Under the pieces are notes generated by a model, which saw only the letters and a program-made list of their open reading frames with translations, was not told the origin of the DNA and ran no database searches. From positions 117,761,309 to 117,825,308 of the forward strand of contig OX638368.1 of NCBI GenBank assembly GCA_951812925.1: a DNA stretch of 64,000 bases, in the 5' to 3' direction. Positions 11,871-24,164 of this stretch are shown here, piece by piece (the first letter of the stretch is position 1; every line of letters begins with the position of its first letter). The position numbers were made by a program, and so were the translations under genes. Source of the stretch: Calliopum simillimum (lineage: Eukaryota; Arthropoda; Insecta; Diptera; Lauxaniidae).

Positions 11871-14721
11871 ACTGACAGATAATTGAACAGTAATACTCTA
11901 GACGGCTTTCTGACATAAAACTTGACGGTAGTCCTAGGAAGGGCAACCCGTCCTGACGAGAGAAGTTTTTTAGCTGGCTTAAGTCTCGCATGCAGGCTTT
12001 AAACGCTTTTGCTCTTCGTTAAAAAAAACCCCACCTTGATGTTGCACATAAAAATAAACTGTACTGAAGAAATGTTTTCCAACTACATATCTGGGCCGAC
12101 ACTGGTAATATCCGAAAAGTAAACAATCTCTCAAACGTTTTAATATCACAAACCTATTTTGAAACTTCATATTAATTGTTAAAAAAGAAGGTACTACCCA
12201 AAGATTTTTGTTAGCTCAAGCAACTTCTAATAATGCCGAAAATCTATTTCCCAGCCTTGCCAGGCGTTCAGTGTAAAAAAATGCTTCCGATCTTCCTCCA
12301 GCGATTGGTTCAAAAACATTATTTTTCCCCAAAAATTAAGTGATAAAATTATTTATGAACTTTTCTAATCAATGAGACCTTAACGGATCAAGTTTGACTT
12401 CAATAATATCAAAAATATATTGCCGAATATTTACCTTCTAATGATTTAAACAAATGTTTCTCTGAAAAATTATCGAAAACGGGCCATTACGAACACCTAT
12501 CCTCAATCAAAATTAAGTTCCTTGAAAATACCTAACAAAACGGTAGACGGCGTTTTATTCCAGCTATTTCGAAGTTTAAAAATTTATTCCGAATGAAATC
12601 CTTGCTGATCGTTCGAAAAACAAAACATTTGAAAAAAAAAAACACAAAAAACCAAAACCACAATAAACATTTTCGATTTACTTATATGTCCAAATCCAGT
12701 CTCGGAATTGTTCTGTCACGTACGGTTTTTGAAATATTCTAACCTAAAATTTCAAAAACACGATTTTTAAGGCTATATACTTAGATGACGCACGAAATTT
12801 TTTTGCTCTTTTCTACTAAATGCATGGTTCAGAACTATTTTTTGTCTTCAAAATAAGTTATGAAATGGTCTTGTATGGTTCTTCCTTAAAAAATTATGAC
12901 TACTTTGAAATGATTCGTGTTCCTTCAATCTATTTCAGATTTTCCCAAACTATTTTTCGCTCCAATGCCTGATTTCGCTATCAAATCAAACTAAGAACGG
13001 TCTAAGCCGGTAAAATAGTTCGGAAATGTTGATAAGAATAAAGGTAGTGCAGGAAACCGAGAAGTTACTTAATGAACGGTACGACAGAAAAAATCTAGCC
13101 GCATAGGACCATATTTTTCTGAAGATTTTTTTTTAATAATGTGGCCATTGACATTTTCGAGCTCAAGGATATTTTGGGATCATTCATATTCCCCTAATTG
13201 GGATGTATAAATTGATTTTTTTGGATGTATTGAATTTACTTGGAGTCGGAGAATTTGGACTTTTTCATTCAATCTGGAATTAAGAAGACCCTATTTTCTC
13301 AAAATTCCACCAATAATTCCAGGTATAAATGTTTAAATAATAATGAAAATAAACATAGATTTCATAACAAAAACCGCACCACACCCTATCCAAAAAAAGA
13401 GAAAATCAAAAAGAAAAAACTAAAGCAACAATAAAACAACTTGACATTTTTTGCAGCTTTATTTCCACAGCTGAACATACTATATAACACAAAGCGTCAC
13501 ACATTTTGGCTCTTATCATGAATTTACTTTTTTTTTTCTTCTTCAACGCAATCATCAAAATTCTATTCGTAGATGTTCAACATACACCGCAGCAGCAGCA
13601 GCAGCAGCTTTTATAACATGAATTCGTTGGATTAACTTAATGCGTTGCCATATCTCGAACTTTGCTTGCAACGCATCTCTTAATTTGAACGCATGTGTTG
13701 TGCGCTCGTATTCTTGGGGTTTATCTTCAAGTTTTCTACATTGCTAAGTTTTAGTTTTCTTTTATATTTCGGTTATTTTTTCTTCGGTTTTGTTTTTCTT
13801 TTTATATATTTTACTATTTATTTTAGCATAGTTTTTCCTTAGTTTTTCTTTTACGTGCTTGAAATTTTCCATCTTTTCTCTGAGCTCTAGAAGTTTTTAC
13901 GATTTCAATGAAAGCACAGAAATATATCTTTGGCAAAAGTTTTCTTTATTTCTTTCTTTTGTTATACGTATAATTTTGAGATATTTTCCGACTTTTATAT
14001 TTTCTTTCTTGGGGATTTATATCCAACGTTGTTAGAAGTAAATGTTTCACATGCACACACAAGCAAACACACGTTCTGACTGTCCAGCAGTTTTTATTCC
14101 AGCAGTTGTAGAAAATGGAAAAATCTTTTTACACTATTGGCGAAATTGTTCTAAGGTGTATTATTAATACACTGAGCGAAATTGAAATCGAATTTGACTC
14201 ACATGTATTGGCTGACAATGGTTTGAGTTAATTTAAACTATCGAAATTAGGCTTACATTGATCTAATTCCGAAGTGTTCAGGCACTCACGAAAGTCAAGC
14301 TAGATTTTCTTCACTGAGCGAACTCGAAGCATCATATATAAAAAAATTGCCTTTGACTATTTATACTTTAATTGAAACGCTTCTAGAACCGCATGACTTT
14401 CATGGTATATACAAATTTCCTTATCGCATTTCCAATTGGTATGTTGAAAATCTTTAAAACTTGATCCAACATCATTTTTTACTTTATAACATCTTAATAA
14501 ATGTTCAAAGCCTTCTCGTACGAAACTCACCTCTTGATTTCCAGTATTCTAAAGACGGAAATGTTATCAACAACTTGTTATTCATTCAAAACATTGGGAC
14601 CATGTTATCGTAGGTGATACATTGTATATTATCTACTGCAACCGCAAGTCTTATATTTGATGCTCCTTGATTCTTCTAACCCAACATCCTTTTGCTTTAT
14701 ACCCTACGCTTTATTCAATAT
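11871..14721. other. no gene recognised
   Basis: AT-rich DNA with no supported coding region. A (CAG)6-type tract lies at about 13589-13607. The segment 13440-14100 is rich in T on the plus strand. I see no terminal repeats. Confidence 0.4.
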
Positions 14722-15945
14722 CTATTTGAATTGATTTGAACTAATTTGATTTAAATTGACCAGGATGGGCTTAAATTGACCCCAATTGATTTGAACTCAG
14801 GTTAATTGGTTTGAATTGAATTAAATTGACCTCATTTGTGAAAAAATCTTTAACTTGGTTAAATTAATTTGATTTAAATTGGATTGTGCTGATGCCTCAA
14901 AAAGATTTAAATGATTTGGCCTTATAATTTTATTGTTTTAGAAGGTTATGAGCAATGCCATGAACCCAATAATCCTTTGGAACTGAAATAATTTTATTAA
15001 AGGGACTTTAAAAGTCTAAATTTGAACCAAATAATCATGCATTATTTTGGACTAGCTCAGTTTTACACCTTGATTCAGTTTGATGGGACTTGGATCGAAT
15101 TGACTTGAGCTTATTTAGATTGATTTGAACTGGACTGGATCTGGTTGACTTAAATTAATTTGGATGGATTTGAACTGACTTGGCTTAGTTGTCCCCAACA
15201 GACTTCGATTGATTTGAAATGGTTTGGATCGACTTGACTTGAACTGACTTCGATTGAATTGAATTTAATTGAGTTGAATTGGCTTGGATCGACTTCGATT
15301 GATTTAAATCGATACGTCTTGAATTGACTTGGATCGTTTTGACTTGAATAGACTTCTTTTGATTTGAATTGAGCTTTGTCGGTTTGACCTGAACTGACTT
15401 CGATTGATATGAAGCACACGTATTTACTTGAATTGACTTCAATTGATTTGAATTGACTTGGATCGAGTTGAATTAAGTTGACTTCGACAGTTTTGAATTG
15501 TCTTAGATCGACTTGACTTGAGTTGACTACGATTTATTTTTATTTAGTTGAGTTGGCTTGAATTGACTTCGATTGATTTAACCCGATCGAGTTGACTTGG
15601 ATCAAATCGACTTGAATCGAACTCGGTCCAGTTGACCTGAATTGACTTCGATTAATATAAATTGGCTTGAGTCATATATAAATACTTAAACTGCCTTAGA
15701 GTGATTTGAGTTGACTTAGATCAAGTTCAGTTGAATTGGCTTTGACTGATTTGAATCGACACGGATCGATCTGAATTGAATTGATTTCGATTGATTCAAC
15801 TTGGATCAAGATGACTAGAATTGATTTCGATTGATTTGAATTGACTTATTTTGAGTGCACTCGAATTGACAAAAATAGGAATTGATTTGAATTCATTCAT
15901 TGAAAATAACCGGTTTGAATTGTCTTGAGGTGGTTGACTAAAACT
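14722..15945. repeat. degenerate GAATTGACTTCGATTGATTT minisatellite, part 1
   Basis: A long run of short degenerate units such as TTGAATTGACTTCGATTGAT and TTGACTTGGATCGA, sparse at 14722-14890 and dense from about 15055. It gives open but meaningless frames on the minus strand (repeats of QVKSIQVNS-like text). It ends where the LINE remnant at 15946 begins and resumes at 16976, so both parts were once one array. Confidence 0.9.
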
Positions 15946-16975
15946 AGGTTACGTTAGCGAGGGAGATGGCAGTTGCCATCATAACTTAGGCCGCGATTGG
16001 GCCCATTATATACCCGATATATAACTTCGTTGTCAACCTATTTGAACCATTTAGAAGTTTTTACAAACTCAAAAATGGATTTGGGACTCTTTTGAGCGAT
16101 ATCTTCAAGAAAGTCGAAAAAGTGACTTCCGAACACCTTGTAACTTTGGTTAGCCAACGTTTGGCATTCTCAAAGGAAATGAAAAATAGACTCTTCGACA
16201 TCAGGATCTTTACAGCTTCTAATTTTTCGTGTTCTATTAGCGTCATAAAGTGGCCATATTGCCCTCGACTTAGAACATGTTGATAAGTTAGCTCTTAAAA
16301 TACATTTTGAGTCAATATTGGCTCTAATAAATGCAAGTGGTTTCATAATATGTGACCTGGTCTATGAAAAGGGTGTCAAAAAAAAGTTCCCAATTTTAAG
16401 CCGATTCGCATAAGTTGACTTTTAAAAGTTGTTTTCCAGCTGTTTTCACGAAAACTTTTTTTCGCACGTAAGCCCTCTTTTAATAGACCAGGTCACATAT
16501 AGGTTTCGGAAATTGTGTCGTCAGCATTCTCATTGCCAATGAAATTGCTGTGTTCAGGAACCAAACACATTGTTAGATTACATAGGAGACCTACTTCACA
16601 TATGGTTTTCCTGCAATCTAGAACTAAGCTAGACTTAGTAGTGTTGGAGCTAAGAGCCTTAATGGCTGCCTAACCATCAACGTAAATAAGAATAGTGTCA
16701 TTACGATCATAAATTTTTGGTTTAATAATTTGGCATGATTTCCAGACAGCTAGAATTTAGGCTGGAAATACAGTACAGTAGCGAGGTAGAGCAAAAGATT
16801 CAGTGCTACATAAATCCTTCGAAAAAACCCCATCACCAGAACCAGACTCTATTTTTGAGCCATTGGTGTGTATTCCCTTGGAATTCAGAAACGGAGTCCA
16901 ACCACTTCTTTCAGGTATTCTCACTTGAAAGTTGGTTGAGAATATAAGAGTGGGAGTGATGTAATCAGTCCCTTG
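15946..16975 (-). pseudogene. LINE RNase H and C-terminal tail, inserted in the minisatellite
   Basis: Read on the minus strand from about 16940 leftward, fragments of an RNase H domain appear: TNGSKIESGSGDGVFSKDL (first catalytic Asp changed to Asn), LPRYCTVF, DG-stop-AAIKALSS, then LVPEHSNFIGNENAD. After the MITE at 16351-16497 come EESIFHF...ECQTLANQSY and GSHFFDFLEDIAQKSPKSI and FVKTSKWF-stop near 16040-16200. A 3' segment with GGGCCCAATCGCGGCCTAAG ends near 15946. This is the 3' part of an I/R1-like LINE. The C-terminal frame carries a TGA in place of a Cys codon. It splits the GAATTGACTTC array and has possible short direct repeats (GACTAAAACTA / GACTTGAACTA) at its ends. Confidence 0.75.
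16351..16497. mobile_element. 147-bp MITE with TGTGACCTGGTCTAT ends, copy 1
   Basis: Terminal inverted repeats TGTGACCTGGTCTAT / ATAGACCAGGTCACA, flanked on both sides by TA (16349-16350 and 16498-16499), consistent with a Tc1/mariner-type target duplication. There is no coding content. It lies inside the LINE remnant and so is younger than it. A second copy spans 25051-25865. Confidence 0.9.
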
Positions 16976-17400
16976 ATCAGACTTGAACTAACTTCGATTG
17001 ATTTGAATTAAGTTGAGTAGGCTTGGATCGACTTTCATTGATTTAAACTGACCCGCCTTGAATTGACTTGGATCGAATTGACTTGAATTCACTTATATTG
17101 ATTTGAACTGAATTCGGTTGAATTGACATGAACTGGCTTCCATTGATATGAATTGACTTGAGTCGAATTAAATTGAATTGACTTCGATTGATTCAAATTG
17201 ATTTGGATCGAAATGGCTTTGACTGATTTGAATTGACTTGAAAAGAGTAGACTTGAATTGACTCCGATTTAAATGAATTGACTTGAATCGAGTCTATGTG
17301 AATTGAACAAAAGAAGAATTTATGTAAGCGCATTGATTGAAAATAACAATCTCAAAATGTTTTGCGTTGACTAGAATTGAGTTCGATTGATTTGAATCTA
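16976..17400. repeat. GAATTGACTTC minisatellite, part 2
   Basis: Same degenerate units as 14722-15945, resuming directly after the LINE insertion. It fades out near 17400. Confidence 0.88.
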
Positions 17401-19640
17401 ATTCAACAGGAATAAATAAATAAATAATCATAGTTCTCAGAATTTCTTCTCAAAAACATTTAGACTTTTTCCCCTAATAAGTATTTATTTCAGTCAAAAA
17501 TACTCCAAGAACTCCAAAATATACAGCATGATTTCTCTCAGTGCAATATGCGGAGAAATATTCTTAAGACAACGAAGAAAATGAAAAACGCGCACTGGAT
17601 TACATTCTAAGCCAAATGCAATTCATTGCAGCACAAACAGTTTTATGCTTGGCATTCCGACCAGTCAGAAGGATACTGGGCAAGTTGTTTACGATTTACG
17701 ATTTACTTAAAGAAGAAGTAAAAATGAAGAAGAAAAAAAAAAAAAGGAAAGGAATAAAATCTGCATTCATAGCATTTCACAAACTGAGCAAAAATATAAA
17801 AAAATCTAAGCTCTGCACGAAAGGTGAACGTATGACAAATAATAATTCGGAGCATTCGTAGCATTTGAAATAGCGGAGTAAGTAGTAGGTAGATAGTAGT
17901 GGGGGAAATTTAATAGAAAAATTTCGCTAAGAGCCACAGCTTAAGCCACGTTAAGACGTGGACATAAATCAAAACAGCAAAAGACCAATGACTGACAGAC
18001 AGTTTGACGTCGAAATAAAATGTCGGCGCTGGTTTGATAGGGTGGAATATGACATAACGAAGGGATGCAAGATGTATGAGAATGTGTTAGAAAATACAGA
18101 ACATGACTCGCGTTGTCATGGCTGTTGCAAAACTAAAATGAAGACATAAAAACTTTTTGCTAAACTTTGCGAAAGAAAAAAAAAATTTATCAATTTGTTG
18201 GTTTTTTTTCGAGCAAAAGAATGTTTGCCAAAGTATGCCTTATGTTGTCGATTTCTGCAGATAAGTCTTTGGTAATATATTTCCTCAAGACCAAACTGGA
18301 AAGTGCGGATTTCCTTTATTCCTTTGTATTTCCTTAAAGTATTTTTTAGAATTTGTGAGTATTTCACTAAAATTCTGAATAATTTAAGCTTTAAATTTTT
18401 GTGTTCTTAAAAAAAATAAAAGCTTAACTTTGAACTGCCTCGCTGGTCTATTACCTGATGTTTTTATTTTTTCCTTAAATTTCATTCTTTTTCCCCCTGC
18501 CTTGTTTTTGTAGTTTTGTGAATTTTTTTATGCGTCACACATTTATATGCCATGAATTCTCATGTTTCATGGTAACTCACGTAGCCTGCATCTGCATAAT
18601 TTATGTCAAAAACATCAAACTTTGGCTTGGATTACCCTAGAAAATTAGGTTTCCATTTCTCATGCACAGCGCTGAGGCGCACTTTGGCAAGGAACATAAA
18701 AAAACAGCAGAAAAACGCGATGAATGTCAGAGTAACCACTCTCCAGCATCCCAGATATGTATTCAACAACTTGTACTATAACCAAAATAACAAAAACAAC
18801 AGCGGTATGAAATTTCATGTTGTTGTTGTTGTCATTGCTTGTTTTTATGACTAATATCTCGAAATATCTGCGAAATGTCATGACATGTCAAGAATTTTAG
18901 AGCATAGCATGGAGGTATGTAAGTAAATACCTATACGTTTGTATGGGAAGGGCGGGTTTGTAGGTACAAAAACACTACTTTTGCAGTGCATGTCGAAGAA
19001 AAAAATAACAGATAAAAATATTTGAAAAAAAAAGCGAAAACAAAAAACAACTCTTAAAAAACAACAGTAAAAAATTGTTAAAAACAACCATAAAAATTTG
19101 TTGTCGTTGTACTGTGTTTTCCTCCAAAACTTCACCGCCCACAGTAAATTTGTTGAAAAAAGTTAAAAAAATGCTTAGTGCAAAACATGCGCCATTTTGT
19201 AGTGCTGTTTTCGCTTGGTTTTTTTATTTCCTTCCTCATAATTTTGATGCTTTCACTTCAAGTTGTGCAACTTTACATCCGTTGCATGTGTGGAAGTATT
19301 TGGTGCTTCCCTGTAGGGAAAAGTCATATTGTCATTCGAAATCCTAGCTATAAGCTGATATGTATTGCCCTCCTATTTATTTGACACACAAATTTTAACT
19401 TTAACTGACTCATATGACAAATCGGCATACCATAGCTGCCTTGGACTTTGAGTCTTGGGTTTAATATTGCATTTTTGGCATTAAATCTTGGTTTCGGTCG
19501 AGGTCTTGGTGATGATTTTGGTTTTGGTCCTGATTTTAATATTAGAAATAAAAAATTCCTTAAGGGAAATTTTTGAACATATGTGTATACATATTGAGAT
19601 AAGTTTTTAAGTACGAAATGGGGTGACATCGTTTCTAGTT
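17401..19640. other. no gene recognised
   Basis: AT-rich DNA with scattered short frames on both strands; none has a recognisable motif or sustained codon pattern. A CAACAAC/GTTGTT pair near 18790-18835 makes a small imperfect hairpin. Confidence 0.4.
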
Positions 19641-19649
19641 ATGACCGAA

Positions 19650-20265
19650 TATCAACTCTTGATATCGACTTTCATTCTTGATTGTCTCCAAAACATCTTT
19701 TATATTTTATTGCTCTAACCGATAGGAAACGTGGATCTTACACTCCTAGAAGGGGTCGGGTATACCACTGCAAACTTTCAGAATTTTTCCTTGACTTTCC
19801 CTATCGATTGGTGCAATAAACATTTTCTGACTGAGGACTTAAAATTCCTAAACCGGTTGAGTGACATCGCTGGCAGTTTCTAAAATTTTTCACCGACTTT
19901 TCCCCATCGATTAAATACAATTTTTTTGGAAAGCCCCAACATTTTTCTTCGGTCTTTTCCTTATCGATAGGAACAATACAATTTTTTCAAAAATGGGCCA
20001 AAAACTCCAAAGTAGGTTTGGGGACACCCCTAATAAGTCCCCAAATTTTTTTTTTTTTTGGCCTTTCACGATCGATTGGAAACAGTAAATTTGTTGAGAG
20101 AAATGCTCCCAAATCTCTTTTGGGTGGGAATCATAATTTCAAAATTTATTTTTCGAACTTTTTCCAACGTAGTCACTTTTGTCCTAAGCATTTGAAGTAA
20201 TTTCTCGACTTTAACCTGCCTATCGATTCTTCTGAAAGATAAATTCATTGTAAAATATTCGATCT
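19650..20265. repeat. decayed tandem array, inverse relative of the 41.5 kb satellite
   Basis: Successive units carry TCGATTGGTGCAATAAA-like words (19805, 19905, 19965, 20070, 20222) preceded by GACTTTCCCTA-like words. In inverse these read TTTATTGCACCAATCGA...GGAAAGGTCGAAAA, the core of the array at 41540-42852. Unit spacing is about 90-150 bp and irregular. Confidence 0.7.
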
Positions 20266-20399
20266 TTGCTCGAACCTGAGACTGGATAGTTCATAATTGA
20301 AAAAATTAAAAGTATTCATTAAAAAAAAAGTATATCTTTTAAAAGCTGTTGTTCTTAAGTTAATAGTATTTGAATCAAAACAGCAATAATATCATAAAA

Positions 20400-20935
20400 A
20401 GATCCCGTACATTAAAGGTATAAAATAGTACAAGAATGTACGAAAAGTTACAAAAAAGTTCAAAAACGTACATATAGAGTACACTAAAAGTACAAGAATG
20501 TACATAAAAGTACATTTAAAGCCCAAGAAACTATGTAAAGGTACATTAAAGGGTACATAAAAGTGCATTAAAGGTACAAAAAAGTACATAACGATATATG
20601 AAAGGTATAAAAGAGCACAAGAATGTAGGAAAAGTTATAAAAAAGTTCAAAAAGGTAAATAAAGTACATTAAAGGTACAAGAATGTATGTAAAACCACTA
20701 AGAAGGCCCGAGAAAGTACGTAAATGTACATTAAAGGGTACATAAAAGTGCATTGAACGTACAAAAAGTACCTAGAAGCACATTAAAGGTACAGGAAAAT
20801 ACGCAAAGGTACATTAAAGGCAAGTCAAGGTAAATAAAGACACGATATGGTTCATATATGTGCGATAAAGATGCATAGAGGTACGTTAAGGTACAATAAA
20901 AGTAAAAAAAATGTATAAAGGTTTACTAAAGTTAT
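20400..20935. repeat. GTAC-rich minisatellite with a longer period
   Basis: Short units such as AAAGGTACATTAAAGGTAC and GTACAAGAATGTAC. A longer period of roughly 190 bp is visible: the order GGTATAAAA, ACAAGAATGTA, AAAAGTTCAAAAA, ...ACATTAAAGGGTACATAAAA is seen from about 20417 and again from about 20604. Minus-strand frames here are simple repeats and not genes. Confidence 0.88.
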
Positions 20936-21581
20936 CCCACCATTCTGTGACTATAAAACTCAGCTTAAAATTAAAAAAAATTTTTATTTTAACTGATTTA
21001 TTTCTATTGGAAGTGGTCAACTACAAATAGTAACATATTTTCATTATTCTCATTGGGTGTTCAATTTAAGGCCATCAACAATGTTGCCACACATTTCTCT
21101 TTTCTTTTTTTTTTTTTGGTCGATATTAAACGAGCGAAGCGTTTTACACATTTTCCATAACTAGAATTCATTGATACGTAGATAAGTGTCTTTCTACTCT
21201 GTGTTTTGTTGCTCGGAATTAGAGATATAAAATATTATGTATGTGTTATTGTTGCCATTGCTGTTGTTGTTGCTGCAATTTTGAAATGCAAAAAACGTTG
21301 CATATAAAAATTTCGCGCTAAAAATGAATTGGAGCGCCATGGTTGAATATGTTTAACTTGTACTATTGGTGACAGCATGATTGGCAAAATAAAGGAAAGA
21401 CGTGTGGGAAAATGCCAGGAAAACAAAAAAATAAAAAGTTTTTTTAAATCGTAAAAACGGAAAAATGTATACGAATTGAATTTATTAGTTTACCAAATCG
21501 TTATTTATAATATAAGTATGTAAAAAACGCAACAATATTTTTCTTATACATATACTAAACTTTTTGTAGATTTGAAATATG
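20936..21581. other. no gene recognised
   Basis: AT-rich sequence with poly-T at 21109-21118 and a GTTGTTGTTGCTG tract near 21262. No coding signal. Confidence 0.45.
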
Positions 21582-21583
21582 TA

Positions 21584-22485
21584 GGGTAAGGGAGGGAAAT
21601 ATGGACTACGTGGGTAATATGGACCACACGGTTATTTTCCACTGCGTACATAGGATTTACCGTTATTCATGTTCAAACTTAACGCTAATACCTAAAGCTT
21701 ATAATAGTGCAATTTTAGCGTTCGGTGAAGTAGCATGTTTCTGTAAAGTTGTTTTTTCTAAAAAAAAGATCAGTGATCATTTTTTTCTAGTGAGTATATT
21801 TCATTATTTCACTTTAAAGCCATCGCGTTTTTGAATAAATGGTTAATTATATAAAGTCAGTGAATACTATTTATTATTTATGGGCACAAATTAGTTCATT
21901 AACCACAAGACTTTTTGATAAAAAACCACTTATTTCACCAACACGTGCTGTGAGTAATATGGACCACCAAAGAAAAAAGCCTCAAAAACGAATGTACTTA
22001 TCATCTTTTTCAGATGGGTAATCTAGCTGCAGATCTCATGACGATTCTGATGGTCATTATTTGTAATTCGTTAACTATAAAGGAAAAAAAGATGAAAAAT
22101 GCATATAATGTAATACCCTTTACTCAGAAGATCGCCGAGGCGAATTTTGGGTTGAATGTGTAATCTGACGTTCTTGGAGTCATGAAAAATGTGCCGGATG
22201 TGAATGTGACATTTTTATATGCAACTTCTGTACCAAATAAACATGTGGGGCAATATGAACTCTATAGTCCATATAACACTACACTTTTTTTTATCTTCAA
22301 TTTGAGTATTTTTAGTTTTTTAATTTTTTTTCTTTATCCTGATGAGATATTTATCTAAAAGTGAATCAGAATAAAGGTAAATTGTTTCCTTTGATGAATG
22401 GCATAAAATTAATTGTTTTATTTTATGTTTTTTAAGATTTATTTAAAAAAGAAAAATTGGTGGTCCATATTTCCCTCCCTTACCC
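21584..22485 (+). mobile_element. pogo-like element 1, 902 bp, TA-flanked
   Basis: Ends are inverse copies beginning GGGTAAGGGAGGGAAATATG, flanked by TA at 21582-21583 and 22486-22487. The terminal word ATATGGACCAC recurs inside: GGGTAATATGGACCAC near 21612, GTGAGTAATATGGACCACC near 21950, GGGGCAATATG near 22250 and GGTGGTCCATAT at the right end. A cysteine-rich remnant is encoded just before the right end (separate entry). Most of the transposase is missing. Assignment to a pogo-like group rests on the TA duplication and the zinc-finger tail; this is inference. Confidence 0.8.
22129..22240 (+). pseudogene. zinc-finger tail remnant of pogo-like element 1
   Basis: A plus-strand frame reads EFWVECVI-stop-RSWSHEKCAG, then CECDIFICNFCTK and a stop at 22238-22240. 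The pattern C-x2-(Cys to TGA)...H-x3-C-x2-C...C-x2-C is a PHD-like cysteine/histidine arrangement. The same WSHE-x-C motif appears in element 2 at 56.4 kb. In many pogo-like and related transposases such a tail follows the DDE domain; here that domain is not seen. The in-frame TGA replaces a metal-binding Cys. Confidence 0.6.
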
Positions 22486-22487
22486 TA

Positions 22488-23420
22488 CATATATAAAGTT
22501 GGTTCTAGAAAAAATATTGTTCAGGATTTACCAATGTCTGTAAAACTATTGGTAATGAGTTGGTTGTAAAAAATATATCAAAGTTTTATAATACAAAACT
22601 GTGATTTATAAGTGCATGACTTTTGCGATGAATGGGAGAAGTTCAGAACTAGTAAATTTCTTCAGATTAAAAAATATGAAGCAAAGTTTCCGCCAAACAC
22701 ATTTGACATATAAATTGAAATAACAATCTTTGCTTAGACAAAACTATAGTCAACTTTATTGGAAATAATGACAGTATAATAAGTATGGAAAAATATTGGG
22801 TTGTATCATAGGTAATAAGCAACTCTTCATTCACTTGAAAAATACACACAGCCAGGACAGCCTACCGAAGTGATAAATAAAATGTATATTAACAATTACT
22901 AGAATTGCCAAATGGTCAAAATTCGGCCACAAATGTATCAAATAAATTTGGTATTTTTTGGACACTTAGTACTTTTTGTGCTATTTGGTACATAATAGAA
23001 AAGCTCATTCATCATCCCTGCTACAACGACAAATATGAAACGTAAACAAAACAAAAAACACGAACAGTGAATGCTTTTTGTTTTCCTCTTTCCAGCTCTG
23101 TGTAACCGCGTATTTTATTGTGGCTAATATTGAAAAATTTGTTTATAATTTTGGCAGGCAACATATTAAAATAATTTTAACTTTGTGCACATCTACACAT
23201 AAATACCTTTTTAATGGTATATAATTTAAAGTCGTATTCCATTTCTAAAATAGTAAAAAAGGAGGACAAATTTTTGCTTGTGGCTTAATACATAGGTTCT
23301 ATAATAATACTATACATATTATATTTGTTTAAAAATTTAGTATCGAAATATGAATATTTAAATTACTTAAATAAATATATGGCCACTACAAAAAATAAAC
23401 TATCACTTTTATTAATGTTT
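22488..23420. other. AT-rich, no gene recognised
   Basis: No supported coding region or repeat. Frames are short and without motifs. Confidence 0.45.
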
Positions 23421-23469
23421 TGGCCCTATGCTCCTCCTAGGAGTTAAAGGAGAATACATACATACATAC
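23421..23469 (+). mobile_element. RTE-like LINE, extreme 3' end with CATA tail
   Basis: TGGCCCTATGCTCCTCCTAG followed by GAGTTAAAGGAGAA and an (ATAC)n tail. The same 3' terminal words occur in inverse at 25090-25130 and 52910-52945, where longer parts of the element remain. This is therefore a severely 5'-truncated plus-strand insertion of only about 35 bp plus tail. Confidence 0.7.
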
Positions 23470-24160
23470 TTTTATTAAAGAACGAAAGGATAAAGCAAAT
23501 ACATCATCAAAGAAAAAATTCAATTACCCAAGTCCTCCACATCCTTCCATTATTGAGCTAAACGCCATAAATAAATTAAATGTAATGTACTTTTCAAGAT
23601 GAAACCTAAAACCAACCCAAAAACTAAAGGATAAACAAACAAATAAAATTGAAACAACATTTCTCATTTCATAAGGATATTTATGTACACAAAAAGAAGA
23701 TAGTGATGATGATAATAAACAAAACAAAAATCAAATTAAATAAAAGAAAACAAAAACAAAAAAACAAAATTTCATAAAAGCCAAGAAAACTATTTACTAC
23801 TTGAATGGGAATGTATTGGGGTGAAAAAAATTGTTTATTTCACTGATAGATGGATGGATGTTTATGATATTTACTTTTTCCTTGTTATCATTATTATTTT
23901 TATTTGTTTTTTTTTTTTTTTTTTTTTTTGTAGTTAATATTTATACTTAAGTATGAAGTCGAATGGTTGCAAAACTATTCATAAATTACGCTTCTTGTAT
24001 TACAGCGAACAGTGGCGTTTTTTCCAGTTGGTTCGTTATCAGTACGAGTATAACTTTTGAAACTTTAGGAGAAACTTTATTTTATCTCCAAATGGAGTTT
24101 GAAAACAAAACTCAAATAATTTTACAATGAAAATATTGCCATAAATATAAATACTTCTTT
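23470..24160. other. AT-rich, no gene recognised
   Basis: Includes a run of about 21 T around 23909-23929 and A-rich segments 23700-23780. I see no coding signal or terminal repeats. Confidence 0.45.
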
Positions 24161-24164
24161 CCAT

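Noticed and set aside
15150..15442. Minus-strand frames of QVKS/NSIQ-like repeats
   Set aside because: Translation of the GAATTGACTTC minisatellite; no protein expected.
20392..20753. Minus-strand frames rich in FYVPL-like repeats that look like membrane proteins
   Set aside because: Translation of the GTAC minisatellite.
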